Positions 40,893 through 50,124 of a stretch of 64,000 nucleotides of DNA are shown piece after piece. Positions within the stretch are counted from its first letter, which is position 1, and the number at the start of each line of letters is the position of its first letter. The position numbers were made by a program, and so were the translations under genes. Origin of the DNA: an uncultured Alteromonadaceae bacterium (GTDB taxonomy: Bacteria; Pseudomonadota; Gammaproteobacteria; Enterobacterales; Alteromonadaceae); the NCBI GenBank assembly GCA_947494925.1, contig CANLWS010000001.1, positions 248,001 to 312,000 of the forward strand, in the 5' to 3' direction. The notes beneath the pieces are model-generated. The model did not search any database and was not told the origin of the DNA. It was given only the letters and a program-made list of their open reading frames with translations.

Positions 40893-41951
40893 TTAGATGT
40901 TAGTTGAGATTGTACTAAAAAGTTTCTTTGTTGGCGCAGCCAATCCAACGTTAGCCGGATTATCCAACTGATACCATAATTCCTGTGATTCGCTCACTCT
41001 GTTTGCCGGAAGCTCTTTTAAATGAACAATAATGGGCGATATATCCAGATGAAAGTGACTAAAGGTGTGCCGGAAAGCCTCTAACTCCTGAACTTGGAAA
41101 TCCTTTATGCCGAGATTTTCCAGTGTTGACTCAATCTTAGTAGGACTATCCACTTCGTAAAAACCCCAAAGCCCTCCCCAAATCCCTGCCGGAGGTCGCT
41201 TATAAAGTAAAACCTGCCTTTGCCACATAGGTAAAACCATAATTGTGTTTTTAACCGGTACCGCCTTTTTGGGTTTCTTTCCGGGAAATTCGCCCTGGCG
41301 TCCCTGAGCATAGGCCAGACAGTCTTGTTGCAACGGACAATCATCACACTTAGGCTTACTCCTCGTGCAAATAGTCGCGCCCATGTCCATCATGGCCTGT
41401 GTATACTGATCAAAGTCACTTTCAGGCAGCAGTTTGTCTGCCAGAGCCCACAATTGACTTTCTACTGCCTTGGTTCCAGGCCAACCATCAACAGCCCGGT
41501 AGCGAGCAAGAACACGTTTAACATTACCATCAAGAATGCTATGCCTCTGGCCCTGAGCTAAAGACAAAATCGCACCGGCTGTGGAACGACCAATACCCGG
41601 CAGTCCCACAACATCGTTCAGGGTTGTGGGGAATTTACCGCCAAAATTATCACAAACTTGCTGAGCAGCCTTTTGCAAATTGCGTGCACGAGCGTAATAA
41701 CCTAAACCGGTCCAATGATGTAACACTTCATCCAGAGGCGCATCAGCCAATCTTTTGACGTCGGGGAAGCGTTGCATGAATCGCTGATAGTAAGGGATAA
41801 CAGTGCTCACCTGAGTTTGCTGCAACATGATTTCAGAAACCCAGACACGATATGCGGTTTTATTTTGCTGCCATGGCAGATTTTTCCTGCCATGCAGCTG
41901 ATACCAACTCAAAACACGGTTTGAAAAAGAGTTTTTATTTTGAAGATTCAC
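40893..41951 (-). CDS. mutY: A/G-specific adenine DNA glycosylase MutY
   Basis: A 352-residue glycosylase that removes adenine mispaired with 8-oxoguanine. The catalytic Glu is in [11 protein letters not shown] near residue 39. The helix-hairpin-helix is [15 protein letters not shown]. The catalytic Asp is in [10 protein letters not shown]. The 4Fe-4S ligands are C-x6-C-x2-C-x5-C in [19 protein letters not shown]-terminal NUDIX-like domain for 8-oxoG recognition ends with [12 protein letters not shown]. Length and domain order are normal. Confidence 0.96.
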   Translation of the reverse strand: MNLQNKNSFSNRVLSWYQLHGRKNLPWQQNKTAYRVWVSEIMLQQTQVSTVIPYYQRFMQRFPDVKRLADAPLDEVLHHWTGLGYYARARNLQKAAQQVCDNFGGKFPTTLNDVVGLPGIGRSTAGAILSLAQGQRHSILDGNVKRVLARYRAVDGWPGTKAVESQLWALADKLLPESDFDQYTQAMMDMGATICTRSKPKCDDCPLQQDCLAYAQGRQGEFPGKKPKKAVPVKNTIMVLPMWQRQVLLYKRPPAGIWGGLWGFYEVDSPTKIESTLENLGIKDFQVQELEAFRHTFSHFHLDISPIIVHLKELPANRVSESQELWYQLDNPANVGLAAPTKKLFSTISTNI

Positions 41952-42026
41952 GAACTTGGATAACGTCCCGGAAAACCATTACTATGTATTATCCACTAGC
42001 ATAACATTAAGAAAGACCAATCTCTG

Positions 42027-42743
42027 GTGCAAAAACAACAAAATATTCCAGCCGTTTTTTTACCCGGCACACTTTGTGATGAACGCGTCTGGCTGCCTGT
42101 CTGGCGTAAAATGCAATTGGATAGCAAAACCTACGTGCCCTTGCAGTGGGCTGAAAACCTGGATCACATGCTGGCTTTAACCGCTGATCGGGTAGATCTA
42201 TTCTCCACTAAAGTCGATTTGGTCGGCTATTCCCTGGGCGGCTACGTAGCCTCTCTTTATGCCCTTGAGCATCCTGAAAATGTCGCCAGCTTAACACTGA
42301 TCGGATATAACTCCGATGGTCTGACAAAACCAGAAATGCAACAAAGAGCGGCCATATTGTCTGCGATTAAATCCGGTGCCTACTCTGGGATGACCCGCTT
42401 GCGCTTAAAGCAATTTGTAGACAATTCTCACGCGGACAACCCAGAGGTAACTGACACAATCATTCAAATGAGTGAAGATCTGGGAGCTGCCACATTGCGT
42501 TGTCAGATCCAAGCGACCACCCCCAGAAAAGTATTGACGGGTGCATTGGCAAAAACAGCCTTTCCCAAGCATATAATTGGCGCTGAAAACGATTTAGTGG
42601 CGCCTTTAGTGAACCTTCAAAAAATGCATTCGACTTTCAATCATTCAAAGTTAACCCTGGTAAAAGATGCAGCACACATGATGTTGCTGGAGCAACCTGA
42701 AAAGTTAGCATCTATAATAGAGGCCAGCTTGACTACCAAATAA
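42027..42743 (+). CDS. Alpha/beta hydrolase
   Basis: A 238-residue alpha/beta hydrolase with the nucleophile elbow GYSLGG near residue 68, an N-terminal oxyanion region (FLPGTLCDERVW), an acidic candidate in GAENDLVAP near 189, and the catalytic His in DAAHMML near 215. The likely start is the GTG at 42027; its ribosome-binding site is weak. It is divergent from mutY and resembles the BioH/MenH-type esterases, but the substrate cannot be assigned. A hairpin AGTGCC-CACA-GGCACT (42761-42776) follows. Confidence 0.8.
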   Translation: MQKQQNIPAVFLPGTLCDERVWLPVWRKMQLDSKTYVPLQWAENLDHMLALTADRVDLFSTKVDLVGYSLGGYVASLYALEHPENVASLTLIGYNSDGLTKPEMQQRAAILSAIKSGAYSGMTRLRLKQFVDNSHADNPEVTDTIIQMSEDLGAATLRCQIQATTPRKVLTGALAKTAFPKHIIGAENDLVAPLVNLQKMHSTFNHSKLTLVKDAAHMMLLEQPEKLASIIEASLTTK

Positions 42744-42890
42744 CAGAAATAGTGACATTAAGTGCCCACAGGCACTGGAGTTTAGCCCGATAAAATTGAC
42801 ACGAACAGACTTCCGTAAAGCTTGCAATCTGTTAAGTGGACTGCATAATGCGCGGCAGCTGCAAATCCCCTAAATGAGGACCTGAGTACA

Positions 42891-43610
42891 ATGAGTCAAT
42901 TCAAATCCCGTGAAGAAGCTGAGAAAGCAGGGGTTTATATACGCAAAGTGCAGAGTTTTGTTTTACGAGAAGGCAGACTGACCAATGCCCAGGCCAGGGC
43001 AATCGAAGAGAACTGGCCACAAATGGGCTTGAATCACGAAAGCGGTATGTTGGAACTTGAAACTGTTTTTGGCCGCTGCGCACCCGTTGTCTTGGAAATA
43101 GGTTTCGGCATGGGTATGTCATTGATTGAAATGGCCAGCAATGAAAAAGAAAAAGATTTTATTGGTATTGAAGTTCACCGACCTGGCGTGGGTAACTGTC
43201 TGGCCGAAGCTAAAAATGCTGAACTAACTAATTTGCGCGTTTTCAACCACGATGCCGTTGAGGTATTTGCCGATAACCTGGCCGATCAGAGCCTTGACCG
43301 AATTCAATTGTTCTTCCCGGACCCCTGGCACAAAAAACGCCATCATAAACGTCGTATTGTACAACCCGAGTTTGTCCAGAAATTACGTGCGAAACTGCGT
43401 ATCGGTGGTGTATTTCATATGGCCACAGATTGGGAAAACTATGCGCAGCACATGCTGGCGGTTATGAACGACGCTGAGGGCTTCAATAATCTGTCAGCTA
43501 CACAGGATTATGTGCCAAGACCGGATCAACGGCCGCTAACTAAATTTGAACAACGGGGCCATAGACTTGGCCATGGTGTTTGGGATCTAATGTTTGAGCG
43601 AGTGGATTGA
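42891..43610 (+). CDS. trmB: tRNA (guanine-N7-)-methyltransferase TrmB
   Basis: A 239-residue SAM-dependent enzyme that makes m7G46 in tRNA. The SAM loop [15 protein letters not shown] is near residue 66. The family signature [21 protein letters not shown] (split here: [16 protein letters not shown]) is near 140, and the C-terminal [17 protein letters not shown] matches the usual end. The ATG follows a GAGGACC-type leader. Its TGA overlaps the rsmC start by one base. Confidence 0.95.
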   Translation: MSQFKSREEAEKAGVYIRKVQSFVLREGRLTNAQARAIEENWPQMGLNHESGMLELETVFGRCAPVVLEIGFGMGMSLIEMASNEKEKDFIGIEVHRPGVGNCLAEAKNAELTNLRVFNHDAVEVFADNLADQSLDRIQLFFPDPWHKKRHHKRRIVQPEFVQKLRAKLRIGGVFHMATDWENYAQHMLAVMNDAEGFNNLSATQDYVPRPDQRPLTKFEQRGHRLGHGVWDLMFERVD

Positions 43611-44629
43611 TGTTAGCAGCAACCAGCCAGGTGTTAGTGCGAAATCAGGACGTATTTTCAGACGGCCACTGGCTTCTATGTAACCCAGCAGACCCATTTA
43701 TATTTCGGGAGTTAAACACCGCATCGTTATTTGGATTTCATCAATATTTTGATCAATACCAGCAGGCCAGTGACCTTACCGACTCCCGCTACCATTATTT
43801 TGGCGCCGAATACAAATCAAAAGTGCCATTGGATGGAGCCGTTATTTACATGCCTAAATCGAAAGAACATGCCAGGATGTTGATTTCGAATATTGCCAGT
43901 TGCATAAAACCAGGTGGGCAGCTGTTACTGGTGGGGGAGAACAAAGCCGGGATAAAAAGTGGCGCCAAATTGCTCGAACCTTTCTCTGAGCAAGTCAATA
44001 AAATTGACTCTGCACGACATTGCTCACTATTTTGTGCGCAGCTATCAAAAGGAACGCCTCCTTTTGATCTGAAAAAGTGGCAAACGCGCTGGGCCATGAC
44101 TTTGTCAGGAACGGAGTTGGAAATAGTCTCCTTGCCTGGTGTTTTCAGTCACAAGGAACTTGATGAAGGTACAAAGCTTTTGTTGGAAAATGTTAAGCGT
44201 GTTCCTGCTGGAAAGGTATTGGACTTCGCCTGTGGTGCAGGTGTTATCGGCTGTTTTCTGGCCAAAAAACAATCGGACATGGACTTAGTGATGAGCGATG
44301 TCAGTGCCCTTGCTCTGCATTGTGCCGCAGAAAGCGCGAAAGCAAATGGGATCCAATGTGACATTATCGCTTCGGACGGTTTAACTGATGTGCCCGGTAA
44401 TTTTGAGGCTGTTTTCACCAACCCACCTTTTCATACCGGCATTCAGACTAACTATGCCGTCACCGAAAAATTTATACAGGACCTGAAACGACATCTCAGA
44501 CCAGGTGGGTCAGTTCTACTGGTGGCCAATCGTTTCCTGAAATACCCGCAGGCATTGCAGGAAAATCTGAACAAGGTAAAGGTGGTGGCCAAGACAACCA
44601 AATTCACCCTTTACAGCGGAATAGCATAA
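43610..44629 (+). CDS. rsmC: 16S rRNA m2G1207 methyltransferase RsmC
   Basis: A 339-residue two-domain methyltransferase. The N-terminal half is a degenerate methyltransferase fold. The C-terminal half binds SAM (VLDFACGAGVIGCFLA near residue 202) and has the catalytic NPPFHTG near 270. It modifies G1207 in the 30S subunit. The ATG at 43610 overlaps the trmB stop; the TTG one codon before is less likely. Pairing of two RNA methyltransferase genes here suggests shared expression. Confidence 0.93.
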   Translation: MLAATSQVLVRNQDVFSDGHWLLCNPADPFIFRELNTASLFGFHQYFDQYQQASDLTDSRYHYFGAEYKSKVPLDGAVIYMPKSKEHARMLISNIASCIKPGGQLLLVGENKAGIKSGAKLLEPFSEQVNKIDSARHCSLFCAQLSKGTPPFDLKKWQTRWAMTLSGTELEIVSLPGVFSHKELDEGTKLLLENVKRVPAGKVLDFACGAGVIGCFLAKKQSDMDLVMSDVSALALHCAAESAKANGIQCDIIASDGLTDVPGNFEAVFTNPPFHTGIQTNYAVTEKFIQDLKRHLRPGGSVLLVANRFLKYPQALQENLNKVKVVAKTTKFTLYSGIA

Positions 44630-44701
44630 CATTAGGGTTGAACTTGCAAAAAGCCGCAATCGCACAAATGGGATTGCCAACGTGATGGAAAGTAAAACTG
44701 A

Positions 44702-46150
44702 TTGGGTATCAAAAAAGTGAAAATACTGTTTGTTGTTTCTGAAGTTGAAGATCTTGCCAAAACGGGGGGACTGGCTGATGTGGCAAAGTCCCTGCCAATT
44801 GCACTCAGGCAGCTCGGACACGATGTCAGAATAGTTAAACCCTACTACAAATCGCTCGCTGAAAAGTATCAGCTGGAAGATATTTGCCCGGTTCAACAGC
44901 TATACGCCAATGACAAGCTTTATCAGTTTGGTGTTAAACAGTTAGAACTTGAAGGTGTGCCCGTTTATTGTGTTGACTATCCTGATTACTTTTCCCGGAA
45001 CGGCTTATATTCGGACGGATATCATGCTTACGGCGACAACGCTGAGCGATTTGCGTTTTTTGCAGATGCTGCTTTGCAGACCGCAAAGGCAGTGAATTTT
45101 CAACCTGACATTGTTCATTGCAATGATTGGCACACTGCGCTTACTCCTTATTTCATCAAAGCAGATAACAGCGGATTTTTCGCGAAAAGCAAAAGTGTTC
45201 TGACCATTCACAATGGTGCATTTCAAGGCACTCACGAATTTGCTGATATACCTTATCTTCAGCCCCATCAGGAATTAAGTTCGCAACTAGATGGCAATGC
45301 CTTGAACTATATTCGAATCGGGATACGGTACGCCAATAAAATTAATGCTGTCAGTCCAAATTACGGCCAGGAACTGCTAACCCCGCTAGGTTCACACAAT
45401 CTATATAACGAGTTCCAACATCGCAGAGGTGATGTGAATGGTATCTTGAATGGATGTGACTATCGCCAATGGGATCCCGCTACAGACGCCCACTTGGCTA
45501 AGAACTACGACACCAAAAACCCGGACGGCAAAAAAGACTGCAAAGCAAGTCTGCAAAAAGAGGTGGGATTACCCGTTGATCCTTCGATTCCATTGATCGG
45601 TATGGTTTGCCGTCTTACTGAGCAAAAAGGCTTCGGCTACATATTGCCAGTTCTGGCCAATTTACTGCAGCATAACCTTCAATTACTGATTATTGGTACG
45701 GGCGACCCGTCAATTAGTGACGCGTTAGAAGTTCACGCCGGACAGCACCCCGACAAATTTGTGTTCAGAAATGATTTTAGCGTCAAACATGCGCACATGC
45801 TTGAGGCTGGCAGCGATTTCTTTCTGATGCCATCACTGTTTGAGCCTTGTGGCTTAAATCAAATGTACAGCCTGGCATTTGGCACTGTTCCCATCGTTCG
45901 CGCAGTAGGTGGACTGAAAGACACAGTAGTGGATCTTCAGGAATTACCCGACTCAGCCACTGGCTTTGTGTTCGAAAGACCCGACAGTTCCGCATTGTTA
46001 AATTGTATTCGTCGTGCTTTGTTGTTCTATCATGAATATCCGCAGCTCTTTGCTGACATGGTCAAACGAGGGATGAATACACGCTTTACCTGGCAGCAAG
46101 CAGGGTTGGAATACCAGGCACTGTATGAACAGAGTTTGCAACATGGTTAA
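44702..46150 (+). CDS. glgA: Glycogen synthase GlgA (GT5)
   Basis: A 482-residue GT5 enzyme that transfers glucose from ADP-glucose to growing glycogen. The ADP-glucose motif KTGGLADVAKSLP is near residue 20. The HCNDWHTAL segment is near 138. The C-terminal domain has GMVCRLTEQKGFGYI near 299 and the catalytic E-x7-E region in PSLFEPCGLNQMYSLAFGT. The start is uncertain: a TTG at 44702 and a GTG at 44717 (giving VKILFVVSEVE) are both possible. No glgB or glgC lies beside it. Confidence 0.93.
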   Translation: MGIKKVKILFVVSEVEDLAKTGGLADVAKSLPIALRQLGHDVRIVKPYYKSLAEKYQLEDICPVQQLYANDKLYQFGVKQLELEGVPVYCVDYPDYFSRNGLYSDGYHAYGDNAERFAFFADAALQTAKAVNFQPDIVHCNDWHTALTPYFIKADNSGFFAKSKSVLTIHNGAFQGTHEFADIPYLQPHQELSSQLDGNALNYIRIGIRYANKINAVSPNYGQELLTPLGSHNLYNEFQHRRGDVNGILNGCDYRQWDPATDAHLAKNYDTKNPDGKKDCKASLQKEVGLPVDPSIPLIGMVCRLTEQKGFGYILPVLANLLQHNLQLLIIGTGDPSISDALEVHAGQHPDKFVFRNDFSVKHAHMLEAGSDFFLMPSLFEPCGLNQMYSLAFGTVPIVRAVGGLKDTVVDLQELPDSATGFVFERPDSSALLNCIRRALLFYHEYPQLFADMVKRGMNTRFTWQQAGLEYQALYEQSLQHG

Positions 46151-46484
46151 TAAAAGAGTTGTCAGCCCGATTGTTTTATTTTTCGCGCTAATGTCAGCAT
46201 TGCTTTCCTCAGCGGGCGCTCAGACATTGCCGGAGGAATGTGTTCAGCTACCTGAAAGAACTCTTGTTTGTCCTAATTTACTATACAAAAAATCTCCCAT
46301 AGATGTCCCCATGATTAATGTACAGAAAGGTCAGATAGTATGTATCTGTATGGCAGATTTTTCCGACATTAGAATTCCCGCGGAGAGTCAATTAGAGATT
46401 GTTGATCAGAAAGTCACTATTGCCAGGCTAGCCGTTAAGGTCAACTTGTCTGAACAAGACCTGCTGACGCTGATCAGAGAATAG
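46143..46484 (+). CDS. Small exported hypothetical protein
   Basis: A protein of 113 residues with a signal peptide (VVSPIVLFFALMSALLSSAGA, cleaved before Q). The mature part has four cysteines (ECVQL, LVCPN, IVCICM) and could be a disulfide-stabilised periplasmic domain. The ATG at 46143 overlaps the end of glgA by eight bases; an ATG at 46125 is an alternative. The function is unknown, and nothing ties it to glycogen apart from position. Confidence 0.6.
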   Translation: MVNKRVVSPIVLFFALMSALLSSAGAQTLPEECVQLPERTLVCPNLLYKKSPIDVPMINVQKGQIVCICMADFSDIRIPAESQLEIVDQKVTIARLAVKVNLSEQDLLTLIRE

Positions 46485-46506
46485 TCATAGCCCAGTCTCT
46501 GCGAAA

Positions 46507-46935
46507 CTAAGTACGACCTATTCCAGTCATAACGGTGCGCTCACTAAAACGACCCACTTCTGTTGTCATCTGCTTCAGCATGTTGACCGGAATTAGCCAC
46601 AATCTATCATGTTGCACCCAGAACAATGCGTTTTGCTGATAACGCCGGCTCAAATCCATGGCTTGCTTCAAACTGCAATTGACCGCGTAACTAGGCTCGG
46701 AGTAGCTGAAGTCTGCTGAACCAGCATCCAATTCACTGAATCGCAGATTTAATATCACCAGATCTTTCTTCAATTTTTGTTGATTAGTGATGTTTCTTGC
46801 CGTTGCCACTGGAGTCGAACCAGGATTACAAGCTGTGAGAATCGCAAAATGTTCAAAAAGTTCTACCCCGGTGTCATATTTGAACCAAGTTTGCTGATAT
46901 AGATACCAAAGTTTAGTTAGATCTGGTTGTTTCAT
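46507..46935 (-). CDS. DUF3293-family protein
   Basis: A 142-residue cytoplasmic protein with the DUF3293 features: an ILTACNPGST segment near residue 32, an EPSYAV strand near 80, and AMDLSRRYQQNALFWVQHDRL-like helix-strand near 90. The role of the family is unknown. It is convergent with the small exported protein gene and divergent from the histidine kinase gene. Confidence 0.8.
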   Translation of the reverse strand: MKQPDLTKLWYLYQQTWFKYDTGVELFEHFAILTACNPGSTPVATARNITNQQKLKKDLVILNLRFSELDAGSADFSYSEPSYAVNCSLKQAMDLSRRYQQNALFWVQHDRLWLIPVNMLKQMTTEVGRFSERTVMTGIGRT

Positions 46936-47051
46936 TGCAAGTTCGTATATTTTTACTATAAATCAGTGAAATAGTTTTCTTTTTGAGCTGTTTATATCAC
47001 TATTGTAGTCTAACTACTTAAATGTAAAGTAGTCACAGCAGAAACGAATTA

Positions 47052-48704
47052 ATGTCACGCAAAACCAGATTTTTGTCGATTAAAAGCCTTTTCGTATGGG
47101 TAGTGATGGCTATCACCACCCTTGCTCTGGTTTTGGCAACCAGTATTTCACTGATCACGCAAATCTCGAGTTATAAAAAAGAATTGATTGATGAAGTCAA
47201 TATTTACGCTGAGCTTATCAGCCGCAATGCCACCAGCAGTATTCAGTTCGATGATAATCTCACCGAAGAAGAAAACCTTAAGGGGCTTTCAGTTGCTGAG
47301 TTCATTGAAAATGTTCATATTTATAAGATTGATCAAGTTGATTCAAAAGAACAGCTGACTTTTTTCGCCAGCTACAACAAATCCGGGATAGCGCCTATCA
47401 CTGCCATGTACGATAGGATTGACGAGTTGGCCACCCCCAAATTGACCGGCAGTTTGTTTGAGGTGATCAGACCTATTAGGGCAAATGACCGGACTCTTGG
47501 TTATGTCTATTTAAGAAGTTCCGCAAGAGCCTTGGATGAACTGACTCTCAACTCTGTTCTTATTTCAGTCAGTGTGTTGGTAGTTACCATCATCGCCTGT
47601 TTTATTTTGACCCTGAGCCTGCAGAGGGCCATCACAGATCCCATTGGGCAGTTGGTCAATCTCGTTCAGAGAATTTCCCGCCAGAAGGACTATTCCGGTC
47701 GCGCAGATAAAACCAGTATAAAAGAGTTGGATATACTGGCTGACTCCTTCAATGACATGCTGGAGAGAACTCAAGAGCATATGCAGGGGCAGGCAGAGGC
47801 AGAAAACGAGCAACGCCGGCTTCAGGCTAGCCTTGAGGAAAAGGTGAACCAACGCACCACAGCATTGAAAGAAGCCAACCAGGAACTCATTCAAACGCTG
47901 GAAAAACTTCATCAGTTCCAACGGCAAATGGTTCAGAATGAAAAAATGGCATCCTTAGGTGACATGGTTGCAGGTGTAGCACACGAAGTTAATACACCCA
48001 TTGGCTTGGGTGTGACGGCCTCTACCATGATGCTTGACCGGTTAAACTCTTTGGAAAAAGAATTTGAAGGAAAGTCACTCAAAGCGAGCACACTTTCAAA
48101 ATTTATTGCTGAAGGACAGGAAAACCTCAATATAATTTATCGCAATCTTAATCGCGCTGCGGAGTTAATATCCAGCTTTAAGCAGGTGGCTGTGGATCAA
48201 TCTTCCGAAAACAGTCGCGTCTTTTCCTTTGCACAATTGATGGACGAAATACTGCTGTCAATGCGGCCTAAGCTGAAAAAACTGCATCACAATATCAATC
48301 TCCATTGCGCCGATGATTTATTTATTGAGACAAAGGCCGGCCCCATTAATCAGATCATGATAAACCTGATAATGAATTCCATTATTCACGGGTTTGAATT
48401 TGTGGATACGGGACAAATAGATATTTATATTGAGATGGTTGGCGAAGGCAAGATTAGCATTGTGTACAAAGACAATGGGAAAGGGATCCCTGAGCACCTG
48501 AGAAAACGTATATTTGATCCTTTTGTCACAACCAAACGAGGTCAGGGAGGAAGCGGCCTGGGTATGCACCTCGTCTATAACCTGGTTACCCAAGCACTTA
48601 ACGGTTCTATTTCGATCACCAGTGAAGAAAGTCAAGGCGTTGAATTTCAGATAATATTTCCGGTCAAACGAATCGATACTGACGAAGTGGCGAAGAGCTC
48701 CTAA
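47052..48704 (+). CDS. Membrane histidine kinase with CHASE8-like sensor and HAMP domain
   Basis: A 550-residue kinase. Membrane helices are at about residues 14-36 and 158-182, and the periplasmic part between them resembles CHASE8 (NATSSIQFDDNLTEEENL). A HAMP domain and a coiled coil (about 240-290) lead to the phosphoacceptor H in AGVAHEVNTPIG near 310. The ATP-binding domain has the N box (NLIMNSIIHGF), DNGKGIP and GQGGSGLGMHLVYNLV. No receiver domain is fused. The gene ends two bases before a YfiR-like gene, so that protein probably controls the sensor domain. Confidence 0.88.
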   Translation: MSRKTRFLSIKSLFVWVVMAITTLALVLATSISLITQISSYKKELIDEVNIYAELISRNATSSIQFDDNLTEEENLKGLSVAEFIENVHIYKIDQVDSKEQLTFFASYNKSGIAPITAMYDRIDELATPKLTGSLFEVIRPIRANDRTLGYVYLRSSARALDELTLNSVLISVSVLVVTIIACFILTLSLQRAITDPIGQLVNLVQRISRQKDYSGRADKTSIKELDILADSFNDMLERTQEHMQGQAEAENEQRRLQASLEEKVNQRTTALKEANQELIQTLEKLHQFQRQMVQNEKMASLGDMVAGVAHEVNTPIGLGVTASTMMLDRLNSLEKEFEGKSLKASTLSKFIAEGQENLNIIYRNLNRAAELISSFKQVAVDQSSENSRVFSFAQLMDEILLSMRPKLKKLHHNINLHCADDLFIETKAGPINQIMINLIMNSIIHGFEFVDTGQIDIYIEMVGEGKISIVYKDNGKGIPEHLRKRIFDPFVTTKRGQGGSGLGMHLVYNLVTQALNGSISITSEESQGVEFQIIFPVKRIDTDEVAKSS

Positions 48705-48706
48705 AC

Positions 48707-49237
48707 ATGCCAACTTCTCGGATTCTTATTTTTATAATTGGCTTTTTAGCGCCACAATTGGGTGTGGCTCAACTGAGTTCCCGAGCGCAGGATATAAGGG
48801 CAACTTTTATTTTTCACATTGCGAATTATATGAGTCTTCCACAAAAAGCCAAAAATTCACAACGCCTGACCTTTTGTTTTCTGGAGAATGCCCCATATAC
48901 CTACTACGAACACTTCGCTAAATTGAACATTAAAGAACTGCGCGGTCTGACAGTTCAGGTAAGAAAAATTAGCAAATGGCAGGAAATTCCTGATTCTGAG
49001 TGTCAATTGGTGTTTTTTGACCGGAAACACGAAAAAGAAGATGTTTTCGCTATGCTAAAGACCCTGAATACCAATGTAGTGACTATTGGTGAATCCAGAA
49101 ACTTTGTCGATCGGGGTGGGATTGTTGGCCTAGTGGAACTACAATCCAGAATTAAAGTATTTATAAATCGTCAGGAATATTCAAAGTCATCGATAAAATT
49201 TAGCTCAATGCTTCTCAAGCATGCTAAATTTAGATAG
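48707..49237 (+). CDS. YfiR-family periplasmic protein (DUF4154)
   Basis: A 176-residue protein with a signal peptide (ILIFIIGFLAPQLGVAQ). It has the YfiR pattern: RATFIFHIANYMSLP near residue 30, ECQLVFFDRK near 103 and VVTIGESRNFVDRGGIVGLV near 122. In Pseudomonas YfiR represses the CHASE8-containing diguanylate cyclase YfiN from the periplasm. Here the partner with a CHASE8-like domain is a histidine kinase encoded two bases upstream, so a similar repression of kinase activity is likely. Confidence 0.85.
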   Translation: MPTSRILIFIIGFLAPQLGVAQLSSRAQDIRATFIFHIANYMSLPQKAKNSQRLTFCFLENAPYTYYEHFAKLNIKELRGLTVQVRKISKWQEIPDSECQLVFFDRKHEKEDVFAMLKTLNTNVVTIGESRNFVDRGGIVGLVELQSRIKVFINRQEYSKSSIKFSSMLLKHAKFR

Positions 49238-49303
49238 ATAAATAACTGATTTATAGATACATTCTGATAAACTCAAATTAATTTTAAATATGGTGTGATT
49301 AAA

Positions 49304-50011
49304 ATGCAGACTCCCAACATATTGATTGTAGAAGATGAGGTTGTTACTCGAACTACACTTAAAAGTTTGTTCGAAGCTGAAGGATATAATGTATTTGAAG
49401 CTGAAGACGGCTCTGAGATGCATGACTTTTTTGAAAACAACACCATCAATCTGGTGATTATGGACATTAATCTACCAGGTAAAAATGGCCTTATTTTGGC
49501 CAGAGAAGTCCGTGATCGTAAGAATGTCGGGTTGATATTCCTGACTGGACGAGACAATGACGTGGATAGAATCCTTGGACTTGAAATCGGTGCAGATGAC
49601 TATCTGACCAAACCTTTTAATCCAAGGGAATTGACCATCAGAGCGCGAAACTTGTTGGCACGCACAACGAATAGCAGTGAAGATGACGATTTACCGAGTC
49701 GCGTAAGCTTTAACGGTTGGATTCTGGATGGCGACAGCCGCAGCTTGATTTCGCCAAGCCAGCAGGAGTTCCGTTTACCTCGCAGTGAATTCCGTGCATT
49801 GCATTTATTCCTGAGTAACCCAGGTAAGATACTGACTCGTGAGCAGTTGATCATGGAAATGACCGGCCGTGAATTAAGACCTAATGACCGAACGGTTGAT
49901 GTCACTATTCGTCGAATTCGGAAACATTTCGAATCAGAAGCCAGTGCGGAGGATCTGATCGTTACCATTCATGGTGAAGGTTATCGTTTTTGCGGTTCAG
50001 TAGACGCTTAG
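49304..50011 (+). CDS. arcA: Response regulator ArcA
   Basis: A 235-residue OmpR-type regulator nearly superimposable on E. coli ArcA: it starts [16 protein letters not shown], has the phosphoacceptor Asp in [12 protein letters not shown] near residue 54, LTGRDN and [23 protein letters not shown], and ends in [10 protein letters not shown]. The winged-helix domain matches throughout. ArcA controls respiratory and central metabolism in response to quinone redox state through ArcB, which is not in the window. The ATG at 49304 is chosen over the GTG at 49295 by homology. Confidence 0.96.
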   Translation: MQTPNILIVEDEVVTRTTLKSLFEAEGYNVFEAEDGSEMHDFFENNTINLVIMDINLPGKNGLILAREVRDRKNVGLIFLTGRDNDVDRILGLEIGADDYLTKPFNPRELTIRARNLLARTTNSSEDDDLPSRVSFNGWILDGDSRSLISPSQQEFRLPRSEFRALHLFLSNPGKILTREQLIMEMTGRELRPNDRTVDVTIRRIRKHFESEASAEDLIVTIHGEGYRFCGSVDA

Positions 50012-50043
50012 TCGAGAACTCTTCAACTAGCCCATAAACAACT

Positions 50044-50072
50044 AAAAAACGCAGCATCTGCTGCGTTTTTTT
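50044..50072 (+). terminator. arcA terminator
   Basis: AAAAAACGCAG and CTGCGTTTTTTT flank a six-base loop (CATCTG), 33 bases after the arcA stop. This is a strong Rho-independent terminator that also faces the convergent pmbA transcript. Confidence 0.85.
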
Positions 50073-50124
50073 ATACATTGCATATACGTAAACTCAGGTT
50101 ATGTAGCAATTTTATATATTGGTA

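Noticed and set aside
42761-42776. Hairpin AGTGCC-CACA-GGCACT as a terminator of the alpha/beta hydrolase gene
   Set aside because: The stem is only six base pairs and no T-run follows, so a terminator call is not supported. It is mentioned only with the gene.
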